Shown: in pieces, positions 17,262 to 26,284 of the stretch
Position numbering within the stretch: the first letter of the stretch is position 1
Layout: each line of letters begins with the position of its first letter
DNA from: Legionella quateirensis
GTDB lineage: Bacteria; Pseudomonadota; Gammaproteobacteria; Legionellales; Legionellaceae
Assembly: GCF_001467955.1 (NCBI RefSeq)
Contig: NZ_LNYR01000022.1
Location: 97,303 to 159,733 of the forward strand
Length of the DNA stretch: 62,431 bases
Direction: 5' to 3'
Notes under the pieces: model-generated
What the model saw: the letters and a program-made list of their open reading frames with translations, nothing else
The model's database searches: none
Told to the model about the DNA's origin: nothing
Translations under genes and position numbers: made by a program

Positions 17262-18560
17262 TCAGTAGTAAATAAGCGTAACAATAAAACTTGCCAAGGG
17301 AATAGACGAACCAAGCATGACAATGATTATTAATGAGTTCAAAAGGGGGGCTTTAATCAGTTCATTCTGTCCTGGCAATTCTTTTTCTTTGATAATCAGA
17401 TACGCAAGCAATAATAAACCATAAAAATGAAAAGAATAAATGGTGGCTCGAGTTAAAAAATGAGGCATGTAGCCAATTTTTACATAATCAAAGGGGAAGT
17501 TCAGCAAAAATACACTGATCAAAAAAAATCCTAATGTACGTGTTGGGGTATTCGTTTTTTGCACTTCTTTAGACCAAAACAGTAGCAAAGGCAGGATTAA
17601 TAAAGAGAAATAATAAATCCAGCCGAAAGGACTGAGTAATAGCATGAACACTAATGTGAGGCAGAATCGATAATGGTTTACCGGGTGAGTGGTACTATCA
17701 TTAGTGGTTCTGCGTAAGCAGTGATAATAAAAGCCAAAGGCGACAGTAAATACAATTATATAAATAAAGCTGATCTTAAGTCGCAGCTCATAAGGGGCAT
17801 CAAAATTATAAGTAACAAGTCGGTATAAAAACCCATAAATACTTGCATTCCAGCTGTCCGCATACCAGGAAACAGTACTCATTAAATTATAATAATTTCG
17901 GTAAATTTGCGGTCCACAAAAGTATAGAGGAATAGCCCAGCAACAAACGCAAATGAAGATCATTGTGAAAAATAATTTAAAACGACGCTCAGAAATCACA
18001 TAAAAAAACAATAATCCTGGAAAAAGCTTTATTGAAATTATAATTGCCCACAATATTCCTGCCAAATAATCACGTTTTCGCAGGTAATAATAGTATCCCA
18101 ACATGATGAACAAAAATAAAATCGAACCGATTTGCCCAATCACGAGATTCATTATCGTTGAGAACAGCATCATATAGATAAGCATCAGGATTAAGCCATA
18201 TTTATGTATGCTGTCTTTTGAAAAAGCGAGAGAAATGGCAATACCGGCTCCAATTAATCCGGAAATGAAGGAAAAAAGAAACCAACATAGCAGGGCCGTG
18301 TGATAACTAAGCAGACCTAAAGGGTACGTTAAAACCAGAAAAAAAGGCGGACATAAATTACTAGATAACTTCCTGGGTATGGGTAAATAATCGGCCACTA
18401 ATGTCGCATAAGGATTATTGTCATGCATTAATGCCTGTATAGATGAATAAAATGTGCTGAAATCCAGCTTGAATTTATCATTAAATATCAGATAAAAAAG
18501 CAATGTATACGTAATCAATACCCAAATGGCAATAATTGTCTGCCAAATCCTATAGCTCAT
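17262..18560 (-). CDS. GT87-family (DUF2029) membrane glycosyltransferase
   Basis: A 432-residue polytopic membrane protein with about ten hydrophobic segments. The first extracytoplasmic loop contains KLDFSTFYSS, with the acidic residue typical of GT-C enzymes, and NPYATL. NLCPPFF then precedes the next membrane span, a conserved pattern in the DUF2029/GT87 family. Such enzymes use polyprenyl-phosphate sugars, classically polyprenyl-phosphate mannose, to glycosylate acceptors outside the membrane. The gene lies beside a divergent cytosolic glycosyltransferase and downstream an LTA-synthase-like gene, which suggests envelope glycan work. The acceptor is unknown. Confidence 0.75.
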   Translation of the reverse strand: MSYRIWQTIIAIWVLITYTLLFYLIFNDKFKLDFSTFYSSIQALMHDNNPYATLVADYLPIPRKLSSNLCPPFFLVLTYPLGLLSYHTALLCWFLFSFISGLIGAGIAISLAFSKDSIHKYGLILMLIYMMLFSTIMNLVIGQIGSILFLFIMLGYYYYLRKRDYLAGILWAIIISIKLFPGLLFFYVISERRFKLFFTMIFICVCCWAIPLYFCGPQIYRNYYNLMSTVSWYADSWNASIYGFLYRLVTYNFDAPYELRLKISFIYIIVFTVAFGFYYHCLRRTTNDSTTHPVNHYRFCLTLVFMLLLSPFGWIYYFSLLILPLLLFWSKEVQKTNTPTRTLGFFLISVFLLNFPFDYVKIGYMPHFLTRATIYSFHFYGLLLLAYLIIKEKELPGQNELIKAPLLNSLIIIVMLGSSIPLASFIVTLIYY

Positions 18561-18857
18561 CTATTTGTATTGTTCTACTCATTCAATTATTACTTTAGAT
18601 TAAAGTATATCCACTGTTCTAACAACTCAATTTTTATCAGAAACACTGAGAGTCCCGGCCATTAAGTTAAGGATTATTTTCGTAGCCCAGATTAGCGAGG
18701 GGTAATACGGGTTACCAGGGTTTAATTGAGGGCACCCATTAGGTTCCACTTAGTTCATTTGCTCCTCTGGTTTCATTTAATTAATCTATGTAATTTATTG
18801 ATACTCTATAACATCAGCACTAGAATGCGTCCTTATAGTGGTTCAGGGATTTAAGTT

Positions 18858-20009
18858 TTGAAACGCGTATTGATAGATATTTCAAGTTTGGTAAATGAAC
18901 TACGACACAAAAGGCCTCCTCACGGCATTCCAAGGGTTACTTTAGCCTATTTAAACCATTATAAAGACTCCATACAGGTTCTGATCAGGGGGGGGAAATG
19001 GGTTTTTATTCTCTCTCACGAGAAATCTAAAGAAATAGTGAATTTGCTTCTTGCCTGGGATCCGCGTTTATTTAAACCTATTATGAAATTGATTCTTAAA
19101 GGGATTTTATTTTCTCGCCATACTGTACCTGATACAGAATATTATTTATTAAAAGTAGATCAAGGTGGATTTAGAAATCCTCGTTATATTCAAGCTTTGA
19201 ATAATAAAAAAATTAAAATTATTGCTGTAGTTCACGATCTCATCCCTATTTTAAATCCTGAATATTGTACAGCACACCACACTGCGAAATTTTCCACTGG
19301 ATTATCAACTATACTGGAGCACGCCAAAGGCATAATCACTGTTTCAGAAGCTACCCGGGAAAGCTTATTGCGTTATGTTGCTCATATTGGAGCATTTTGT
19401 CCTCCAACTCTGACATCCACTTTAGCTCCAGGTATACTCGCTACAAATCACAAAACTCTCCCTCGGATTAAAGGTATTTACTTTATTACGGTGAGTACCA
19501 TAGGAGCGAGAAAAAATCATCTGCTGCTATTGCAGATTTGGCGCAATATGGTTAATCGTTACGGAAACAATGTACCCACGTTGGTTATAGTTGGTAAACG
19601 CAGCGCTACAGATGAATATGCGCTGGCTATGCTGGATCGCTGCGAGGAGTTACGGGATAAAGTAATCGACTTTTCATGTACTGATGACGAGATGATCAAC
19701 TATTTACAACATGCCCGAGCATTACTTTTTCCTTCTTTTACGGAAGGGTATGGGCTTCCTCTCATCGAAGCTTTGAGTCTTAATGTACCTGTTATAGCCA
19801 GCGATTTAGCAGTTTTTCGGGAAATAGCTGGTGACATCCCTGAGTATCTGGATCCTTTGGATGGATTGGGGTGGATGAAATGCATAGAACAGTATACCCT
19901 GGAAAACAGTGCTCTTAGAAATGCACAATTACAACGAATGGAAGGCTTCCGTATCCCAACCTGGCAAGATCATTTTTCCCGCGTAGAGGCTTTTGTAGAT
20001 GCATTATAA
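18858..20009 (+). CDS. GT4-family glycosyltransferase
   Basis: A 383-residue cytosolic glycosyltransferase of GT-B fold. The frame opens with TTG at 18858, with AGGGA at a proper distance upstream. Key motifs are HDLIPILNPEY near residue 130, GIITVSEATRESLL near 157, TVSTIGARKNHLLLLQIW around 213 at the start of the donor domain, and SFTEGYGLPLIEAL near 296, the E-x7-E nucleotide-sugar signature of the family. It has no transmembrane segment. It is divergent from the GT87 gene, and a shared role in an envelope polysaccharide or glycolipid is likely. Confidence 0.85.
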   Translation: MKRVLIDISSLVNELRHKRPPHGIPRVTLAYLNHYKDSIQVLIRGGKWVFILSHEKSKEIVNLLLAWDPRLFKPIMKLILKGILFSRHTVPDTEYYLLKVDQGGFRNPRYIQALNNKKIKIIAVVHDLIPILNPEYCTAHHTAKFSTGLSTILEHAKGIITVSEATRESLLRYVAHIGAFCPPTLTSTLAPGILATNHKTLPRIKGIYFITVSTIGARKNHLLLLQIWRNMVNRYGNNVPTLVIVGKRSATDEYALAMLDRCEELRDKVIDFSCTDDEMINYLQHARALLFPSFTEGYGLPLIEALSLNVPVIASDLAVFREIAGDIPEYLDPLDGLGWMKCIEQYTLENSALRNAQLQRMEGFRIPTWQDHFSRVEAFVDAL

Positions 20010-20413
20010 GCAAAACTCGGTTTATTAACAGGACTACCGAACTGACAATACAGTTCAATTTGAGGTTGCTTTGCATACAGAAATTGTTTACTGCAAGGGG
20101 TCAGTAAAGCAGAAATTATAGAGATGTTGGTGCTTTTGACACGTTACGTTGGCCAACTGAAAATACTCATTTGTCTCGACGCAGTGAAACAAGCGTTCAC
20201 TAATTATGATAATCATCAAAAGAATTAATACTGGATTTAGTGTTTCTATCATAGTGGGTCAAGAAATTAGAAACTGCTACTCACATAAAAGGAGATGAGT
20301 ATTATTTAAATAAACTTAATTTGTTAAATATAATGGCATAATGGTTAGCAATAATTCATATATGTGTGTATATTTACTTATATTGACAAAATAAATTGAA
20401 GGAGTAGTTCATT
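20010..20413. other. Intergenic region holding a gene remnant
   Basis: The left half is the decayed 3' end of a carboxymuconolactone-decarboxylase gene (20041-20227). The right half is AT-rich upstream sequence of the ankyrin gene, ending in AAGGAG ten bases before its ATG. Confidence 0.6.
20041..20227 (+). pseudogene. Broken copy of the carboxymuconolactone-decarboxylase gene 3' end
   Basis: Closely matches 23928-24114, the last third of the intact gene ending at 24115, including the stretch that encodes QFEVALHTE and the ending encoding NHHQ-like residues. One base is missing in CAGAAATTGTTT where the intact copy has CAGAAAATTGCTT, so the frame is lost. Both copies are on the plus strand and bracket the ankyrin and kinase genes. 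Confidence 0.85.
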
Positions 20414-21475
20414 ATGCTAGCCGATGATGATATTAAAAATTGGTATGAATTACTTAGGGTTTTAAATATAAGCACAGAAGCCAGCTCTGGTGTTGCTGGT
20501 TCAAGTTCTGACTCACAAGGCTCACCAAACAATCTAAACGAACATGATAGAATAAAAATACTGGATTGGTGTAAAAAAAATGTTAAAAGTTCTCTTGCGG
20601 ATCCTGATATAAACCTATTGTATCCACTATTATTAAAGTATTTTCAATTAAATGAAAAGCCTTCTCTTAAAGCGGTAGTCAATGAAAAAATGGGAAATAC
20701 GGTATTGCATGAAGCAGTCAGTTCCGGTTTTGATGTTTTTATTTCTCGTGCCCTGCATTCATCTGAAGGAATGGATAAAGAGTCTGTTTTAAGCGTTAAA
20801 AACAAAGTTGGAAACACCGCATTACATTGTTCTGGTCTTGTTGGTCATGTCTTGTGTACAGAAGTATTACTGGACGAAAATGCAAATCCCAACCTCTTTA
20901 ATAATTCGGGTAAACTTCCAATCCATTTGGCCTCAATCAAGCAGGATATAAATGGAGGTGGTACTGCTGATCGAATACTCTGCATACGCCTGTTGCTCAG
21001 TAGAACTTCACCTGAACTGTTAACAAGTAAAGATATAAGTGGTGGCTCATTATTGATTAATCTGGTGGAATTTAATGATCTTGATATAATAAAATCGGTT
21101 GTAGAGAAAAATCCTGAAGTTTTGTACCTCGCGGATAGCCTTGGGGAAAATGCACTGCATAAAGCTATTATTCGGAATGCAAATAATTTAATTGATTATT
21201 TTGCTCAGGATAATTACTTATTGACGGCAATAACAGAAAATAATTCTACAGTGCTTCATTTGGCGTGCAGGTATGCTGACGAGGGCGTTATAAAAAAACT
21301 CATGGATGCAGAGCCACTTCAAGAGCTGTTATGGATTAGAGATGAGCATGGTACTATGGCCTTCGAATATTTGGAAAATAAAAAACATTTATCACCTCTT
21401 TATCTTGAATTCCAAGACAAGTTAACTATGCTGTCACAGCAAAGTACACCTAATGCACTACGATCAGGAGTTTAA
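20414..21475 (+). CDS. Ankyrin-repeat protein, candidate effector
   Basis: A 353-residue soluble protein without a signal peptide. AAGGAG stands ten bases before the ATG. Residues 1-90 form a helical and Ser-rich leader. Ankyrin units follow from about 93 to 320, with cores NTVLHEAVSSGFD, NTALHCSGLVGHV, KLPIHLASIKQD, ENALHKAIIRN and STVLHLACRYAD. Ankyrin solenoids bind protein partners, and in this genus such proteins are usually Dot/Icm substrates. The 3' end overlaps the convergent kinase gene by 12 bases. The shared location between two copies of a decarboxylase fragment suggests the two arrived or moved together. Confidence 0.75.
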   Translation: MLADDDIKNWYELLRVLNISTEASSGVAGSSSDSQGSPNNLNEHDRIKILDWCKKNVKSSLADPDINLLYPLLLKYFQLNEKPSLKAVVNEKMGNTVLHEAVSSGFDVFISRALHSSEGMDKESVLSVKNKVGNTALHCSGLVGHVLCTEVLLDENANPNLFNNSGKLPIHLASIKQDINGGGTADRILCIRLLLSRTSPELLTSKDISGGSLLINLVEFNDLDIIKSVVEKNPEVLYLADSLGENALHKAIIRNANNLIDYFAQDNYLLTAITENNSTVLHLACRYADEGVIKKLMDAEPLQELLWIRDEHGTMAFEYLENKKHLSPLYLEFQDKLTMLSQQSTPNALRSGV

Positions 21476-23164
21476 GGATAGTACTTGTTCTTGATCGTGT
21501 ACCTGTTCTTGATCGGGATTTAGTCTTAGAGCCGTTTCAGCTTTTAGGGCTGCAAACTGGGTTCTGGCTTCAGAAAGCGTTGGTCTTATAGCCGGATCCT
21601 GGTTCATGCATCGTTCTATTAGCTGTCTTGATTTTATACCTTGTTCGCTTTGAAAAATAGGATGACTGTCAAAATCAAAATTTTTGTCTCGTTGCAATTT
21701 ATCCAGGGCTTCATATTTAGCATCACCATTAATACCGGTCATTAACATATAGGTCATCAGGCCAATTTGATAGGTCATGTATTTATTTGCATCGATTGAT
21801 GCTTTGGGGGTATCGCATTCTGGTGGTTCATAATCTTTGGTAGTATCAATAGTATTTGCTATTATCATGCCGTTGTTTGTGCGTTTTACAGTTTTCAGAT
21901 CAGCTGTAATAACACTGCCATCTTCACGTTCTAGAAGATTTTCAGCTTTAAAATCTGGATAGATCAAATTATTTTGATGAAAAGTCTCAGCCATTTCGCA
22001 TGTTTGTTCCATCCGGTCTAAAACTGTTTGCATGATTTCGAAGTTTTTGGGAGCCTCGCTGTCTGGGGAGTTAGCCCCCTGTTTTTGACGTAATGCTCTA
22101 CCCAGATCGCCTCGTGGGCAAAATTCTGAAACAGCAATGTTATAGAGCTTCTTATCACTCCCATCAATGGTTGGTACGATTCCTGTAGGAAAAAAAGTTG
22201 TATCTTTAGCAATAAACTTATTTAAATCAGGATGTTTTTTTATTTCATCAACAAGTAAATAATCGGTAGCAATAAATATGGGTTCTCCATCTCCGGCGGG
22301 TTCTAGGCGGATAACATATTTTTCCTCTGTTTCAGGATTAACGGCTAACCAATTCAAGTTATTTCTGCCACCAAGAAATGAGGCATGGTACTCACCCAGT
22401 GGGAGTGCTGCTGTTGATGAGGACAGGTGATGTACTAAAGGCACCAGTCTATCTCTATCTTGTAATGCATCTGTCGGTATGACGCTTGAAGAGGAGGATG
22501 CTGTAAGTGGATTTTTTTCTTTTGCAATAGGGATGTCTTCCATCAGACTGAATAAATACCCGTTTACAACCATTAATAAGTGTCCAATACGATCAATCAT
22601 TTTGGGTTTATCGGCAGGTACTGCTAAGGACAGTATTTTTGATTCTAATGCTTCAGTTGCTCTGATGAGCTCTGGTGATGGTTCGGAGCCAGGAGTGTGT
22701 TCAGCCTCAGCTACTTTCACTGCATGAATAAAAGGATCCAGCTCCGCATACTGACTGGAACGAACACCAATTGTGCCACCTGTGAGTGAAGTCTTGCGTG
22801 GAGTTGTCTCTCTTCTCCAGTGAGTAGTGCTGGGAATATGGTATCCGGATTCAGAGTCGCTACTTATATTGGGTGATCCCATTGTATTAGGAAGATGAGG
22901 TGTTATTCTGTCTAATTCGATGTTAACCATATCCTGACTGCGCCATAAGGCAAATTCATTATTTTGTACTTGTTCTTCTTTGAGTTTGTTTGATAAGTAG
23001 TCTATACGTCTTAAAAGTTTTAATGCATGTGTTGCTGATGCCTGATCAGCAATTGTCAGTGAATTATATTGGTCAATATAAAGGTTAATCTGTTCTATCC
23101 GAGGATCTCGTCTTCGAGCAACATTGTGGATAGTATCCATGGTGGGATAAATTTTAGTGAGCAT
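21464..23164 (-). CDS. Atypical protein-kinase-like protein, LegK-type effector candidate
   Basis: A 566-residue soluble protein. Residues 1-230 are helical and Ser/Thr-rich. A kinase-like domain runs from about 255 to 545. The catalytic loop reads YPDFKAENLL with Asp about 404 and Asn about 409, so Asp, Lys and Asn are kept but the Arg of HRD is replaced. The metal-binding motif is ADLKT, with Asp about 422, in place of DFG. YEPPE stands for APE, and DPAIRPTLSEA is the usual final Arg motif. The ATP-site Lys region reads KYVIRLE, with Arg where Lys is normal. It could be an active divergent kinase or a pseudokinase. Eukaryotic-like kinases (LegK proteins) are known Dot/Icm effectors. I cannot match it to a numbered LegK. 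Confidence 0.7.
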   Translation of the reverse strand: MLTKIYPTMDTIHNVARRRDPRIEQINLYIDQYNSLTIADQASATHALKLLRRIDYLSNKLKEEQVQNNEFALWRSQDMVNIELDRITPHLPNTMGSPNISSDSESGYHIPSTTHWRRETTPRKTSLTGGTIGVRSSQYAELDPFIHAVKVAEAEHTPGSEPSPELIRATEALESKILSLAVPADKPKMIDRIGHLLMVVNGYLFSLMEDIPIAKEKNPLTASSSSSVIPTDALQDRDRLVPLVHHLSSSTAALPLGEYHASFLGGRNNLNWLAVNPETEEKYVIRLEPAGDGEPIFIATDYLLVDEIKKHPDLNKFIAKDTTFFPTGIVPTIDGSDKKLYNIAVSEFCPRGDLGRALRQKQGANSPDSEAPKNFEIMQTVLDRMEQTCEMAETFHQNNLIYPDFKAENLLEREDGSVITADLKTVKRTNNGMIIANTIDTTKDYEPPECDTPKASIDANKYMTYQIGLMTYMLMTGINGDAKYEALDKLQRDKNFDFDSHPIFQSEQGIKSRQLIERCMNQDPAIRPTLSEARTQFAALKAETALRLNPDQEQVHDQEQVLSLNS

Positions 23165-23707
23165 ATTTTAATACTCCAAATTTGCATTTCGAATTTATAA
23201 GTATTTTGTTTTAAATATGGCTCTTGATTTATCATTAGTCAAATTGATGTTTTTCGGCTCTTTATGGTGTGGTTTTTGTCTTTCAGGCGCTTATTGATAA
23301 ATGCCTTGATGATGCCTGCTATGGAAGGTAATCCTGTCATGGTAATTGATAGTATTTAATTGTGAGCCCCCTAATTGTTTCGAACCTGGTGAGCAAAACG
23401 AGTGGTGGAGAGTACTGCATTACTGATTCAGTAATCGCAGCAATAATCAGGGGTCTTTTAAAATGCATTATAATCAAAGTGAAGTGTATCAACAGGACTA
23501 TTGAATAATGCTCAAATTCTTTTTTAAATGGTATTTTTTAATTCAGTCATTTAGTTTATCTAAACTCCCTTAATCAATAGAATTTATAGTTAAAATGCAC
23601 CCTTTTTATCTCTGTAAAGACTTTTATAGTTTTGTGCATTATATTTATAGTACGAATTATTTTTGAGTAATTTAATATTTTTGAGTAATTTTATAAGGAT
23701 ATTCACT
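23165..23707. other. Intergenic region without recognised content
   Basis: About 540 bases of AT-rich sequence between the start of the kinase gene and the decarboxylase-family gene. I see no open frame of note, no long repeat and no clear hairpin. Confidence 0.4.
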
Positions 23708-24115
23708 TTGAAGGATGATGATATTAAGAAGGACTATGAGATTGGTGTTGACTCGATTAAGACACGTTATCTGCCTAAAGCAATGGATTTGCTGAAACAA
23801 ATTGAAGATTTTTCTCCTGATTTAGCTGATGTTATTGTTCGTCAGGGAATGCATGAAATATGGCAAAACAAAACACCATCGCTGAGTATGCGCGAAAAGG
23901 AATTGATGGTTTTAGCCTCTATCATTACGGACAATACAGTGCAATTTGAGGTTGCTTTGCATACAGAAAATTGCTTACTGCAGGGCGTGAGTAAAGCAGA
24001 AATTATAGAGATGTTGGTACTTTTGACGCTTTACGTTGGTCAACCGAAAATACTCAATTGTCTCGACGCAGTGAAACAAGCTTTTATTAATTATGATCAT
24101 CATCAAAAAAAATAA
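23708..24115 (+). CDS. Carboxymuconolactone-decarboxylase-family protein
   Basis: About 135 residues from TTG at 23708, chosen because ATAAGGA lies about nine bases upstream; the frame is open 15 codons further to 23663 but without support. The pattern SMREKELMVLASIIT followed by HTENCLLQGVSKAEIIEMLVLLTLYVGQPK is that of gamma-carboxymuconolactone decarboxylase / CMD proteins. There is no CxxC, so it is not an AhpD-type peroxidase, and an aromatic-lactone or related small-molecule role is uncertain. A broken copy of its 3' third lies 3.7 kb upstream. Confidence 0.75.
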   Translation: MKDDDIKKDYEIGVDSIKTRYLPKAMDLLKQIEDFSPDLADVIVRQGMHEIWQNKTPSLSMREKELMVLASIITDNTVQFEVALHTENCLLQGVSKAEIIEMLVLLTLYVGQPKILNCLDAVKQAFINYDHHQKK

Positions 24116-24128
24116 AATTTTATTTAGG

Positions 24129-24210
24129 GGCTGTTGACAATTGCCCCCGCCGCCTACGTGCCGCGGACAAGCCGCGGCACGTAGGCGGCGGGAGCAATTT
24201 TCAACAGTCC
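24129..24210. repeat. Long GC-rich inverted repeat
   Basis: Arms of about 38 bases, GGCTGTTGACAATTGCCCCC onward and its near-complement, pair with about three mismatches around a 5-base loop (ACAAG). The centre CCGCCGCCTACGTGCCGCGG is far more GC-rich than the flanks. It sits 13 bases after a stop codon and could also act as a terminator, but the length and composition suggest an inserted repeat. Confidence 0.75.
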
Positions 24211-24310
24211 CTAGTGCATACATCATATTTGGCTTATAAATTGGAAACTGCCGAGAGCATAACCGGGTTGGTTTATTTTAATCTAATAGTATTAATTAAG
24301 TTTTTTTTAG

Positions 24311-24344
24311 CCCGGATTATCGCAGTGTAATCCGAGGTTTTTTT
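24311..24344 (+). terminator. Terminator-like hairpin
   Basis: CGGATTA / TAATCCG stem with an 8-base loop, followed by AGG and seven T residues. It lies about 200 bases after the decarboxylase-family gene on the same strand. It also resembles the common GCCCGGATTA..TAATCCGGGC palindromes of this genus; a degenerate relative is at about 18676-18700. Confidence 0.4.
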
Positions 24345-24636
24345 GTGCACGGAGATGGTCTCCGCGTTTTATAGAATAGACTTCAGCGTTCACTTTGAGT
24401 TGATCTTTTACCATATAATCCAAGGCCATCAGAGCTAATTCATAACAATTTCCAATTGAGAATTTTTTACAATTGGCAATTCATTTACTAAAGCGGTGAG
24501 CGGCACATTATGTTTCGTGGTTGCTTTTAAAAAAAAACGTTCAGGTAATTTCTTGATTATTCGTTAATTAAACAGTACTTTCAATTAATAGGTATAAAAT
24601 CGGTTTGGATTAGTACTGTAGCTGAATGGAGAATGT

Positions 24637-25434
24637 ATGTTTCGTGAGCTAATAAATCATATTCCATTTGGAATATTAATGATCCTGCTAATGTCTCTGT
24701 TTGTAGTAATATCTTATGTTTCAGCTTATTTTTCCGATTATATTTTTTTCCATGAAAAAGATAATACTCATCGACAATTATCAAATTCCTTAATGAGTAT
24801 TTTGACTGGTGGCTTTTTTGTTTTACTTGCTTTTATCATTATAAATACATGGAATTATTTACAAGATGCGAGCACTGCGGTGTCTAAGGAAGCTGATTAT
24901 CTGGCCATTATAATGCGAGATATAGGAGCATTTCCTCCTGAAATTCAGTCGAAAATCAGGGATGCAGTAGGTCAGTATACTGTGGCGGTAAGGGTTGATG
25001 AATGGGCTGCCATGAGGCATGGTGAAGAAAATCCTGAAGCCTGGAGTAGTTTGAATAATTTATATTTAACAGTAAAAAATTATGATCCAGTGACGAGTAA
25101 GGAGTTCATATTTTACAGGCTGGTCATAAATAACATTAATAACGTATTATTATCACGGCGGGATCGGCTAAATAAAATTGACAGCATTATCCCTAAATCT
25201 TTAAGTTACTCCATATTCTGGGGTTCAATTTTTTTAGCGTTCATGCTTGGGATAATCAGGGGTAAAGACAGCATCATTAAACTAAGTCCAATGTTGCTTT
25301 TTTCAGCTCTTTTGGGTTTTAACCTTGCTCTGGCATTGAGTTTTGATTATCCCTTTTCAGGTGATATCGCCGTGAGCAATAAAATTTTTTATAATGGGGT
25401 GCTCAATGAATTTTCAGATAATGAGCATTCTTAA
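24637..25434 (+). CDS. DUF4239 (bestrophin-like) membrane protein
   Basis: A 265-residue inner-membrane protein. GGAGA lies upstream of the ATG. Two transmembrane segments near the start (GILMILLMSLFVVISYVSAYF and LTGGFFVLLAFIIINTWNY) are followed by a soluble helical middle of about 120 residues. Two more segments occur near the end (SIFWGSIFLAFMLGII and LLFSALLGFNLALALSF). Length, topology and the ending DYPFSG fit the DUF4239 family, which is distantly related to bestrophin channels. The function in bacteria is not established. Confidence 0.7.
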   Translation: MFRELINHIPFGILMILLMSLFVVISYVSAYFSDYIFFHEKDNTHRQLSNSLMSILTGGFFVLLAFIIINTWNYLQDASTAVSKEADYLAIIMRDIGAFPPEIQSKIRDAVGQYTVAVRVDEWAAMRHGEENPEAWSSLNNLYLTVKNYDPVTSKEFIFYRLVINNINNVLLSRRDRLNKIDSIIPKSLSYSIFWGSIFLAFMLGIIRGKDSIIKLSPMLLFSALLGFNLALALSFDYPFSGDIAVSNKIFYNGVLNEFSDNEHS

Positions 25435-25527
25435 TTCCGTAAGTTCCGAGAGATCTAGTGATTACCACAGCCTGGCTGAAGCCAGTTAATGTTATTTGAA
25501 TCATCAGTTTGTTCCATATTGATGAAG

Positions 25528-25995
25528 CTATTCATATAATTCTCCTGAACCGAATTGCTCCGAGGGAGCATCTTTATATTTGGGCAGATTATCGTTGAAA
25601 TTGATAATACGATTCGCATACCAAATGTGCCTGACCGGTTTAAATGAGTCAGGGATGTTTTTATTAAAATCAAAATTATTTACATTAATTCCAATACCTC
25701 CTTGTTTTGCCGGATCAAGGGAAATTCCGTAAATAAGACTTTTGCAACAGGAACACAACACTAATTTTGCAGTTTCTCTAATGAGCGCATCAAGATTATC
25801 CTGACCAGAAAGAATGCTGAATTTGTCCGTTAAATAGGCTGCTGTATAGGAGTAACCTGTTTTGTCGCTCGCATTTTTAGACATTGAAGCGATTTCACGA
25901 CACTTATTACAATGACAGTGTTGTGTAAAGATGGGGTCACCGGTACATAAAAATTTAACTGTACCGCAACTGCATTGCCCATGATAATTTGTCAT
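25528..25995 (-). CDS. GFA/CENP-V-family zinc-binding protein
   Basis: A 155-residue cytosolic protein. Zinc-ligand cysteines are arranged as in the GFA fold: QCSCGTVKF at residue 7, HCHCNKCRE near 27 and LCSCCKSLIYG near 81. The second half contains VNNFDFNKNIPDSFKPVRHIWY, matching the usual family ending before the substrate site. Named members were called glutathione-dependent formaldehyde-activating enzymes, but most are of unknown activity. GAGGGTGA precedes the ATG. It is convergent with the DUF4239 gene and not in an operon. Confidence 0.85.
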   Translation of the reverse strand: MTNYHGQCSCGTVKFLCTGDPIFTQHCHCNKCREIASMSKNASDKTGYSYTAAYLTDKFSILSGQDNLDALIRETAKLVLCSCCKSLIYGISLDPAKQGGIGINVNNFDFNKNIPDSFKPVRHIWYANRIINFNDNLPKYKDAPSEQFGSGELYE

Positions 25996-26284
25996 TAGTG
26001 TATATCACCCTCAAAATTGATTGTTTCATTGTACTCCAGAGCGCCCCATGATTTAAATACATACACCTCTCAACGTCTTGATGTCCCGTGGCTTGTACAC
26101 GGAATCCTCTCCTAATACAAATGCATATTAACTCACTTTAATGTGCAGTAATTATAAGCTTGTCATCCTCTGATTTAATGTATTTGAAGAATCATATTGA
26201 ACTGCTATGATTAATTTATCTTGCCCAACAGAATCATGAACAGCATATAAAATGGGAATACTCCATCAACAAGGTGCTAAATAA
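25996..26284. other. Upstream region of the dehydrogenase-aminotransferase operon
   Basis: About 290 AT-rich bases between divergent genes, expected to hold both promoters. I see no palindrome or repeat. Confidence 0.4.

Larger units (their letters stand above)
24116..24636. other. Intergenic region with a large GC-rich hairpin
   Basis: Contains the 82-base inverted repeat at 24129-24210 and a terminator-like hairpin at 24311-24344. Other parts are AT-rich with no supported gene. Confidence 0.5.

Noticed and set aside
22479..22727. Plus-strand 82-codon frame inside the kinase-like gene
   Set aside because: Antisense shadow in a Ser/Thr-rich part, without ribosome site.
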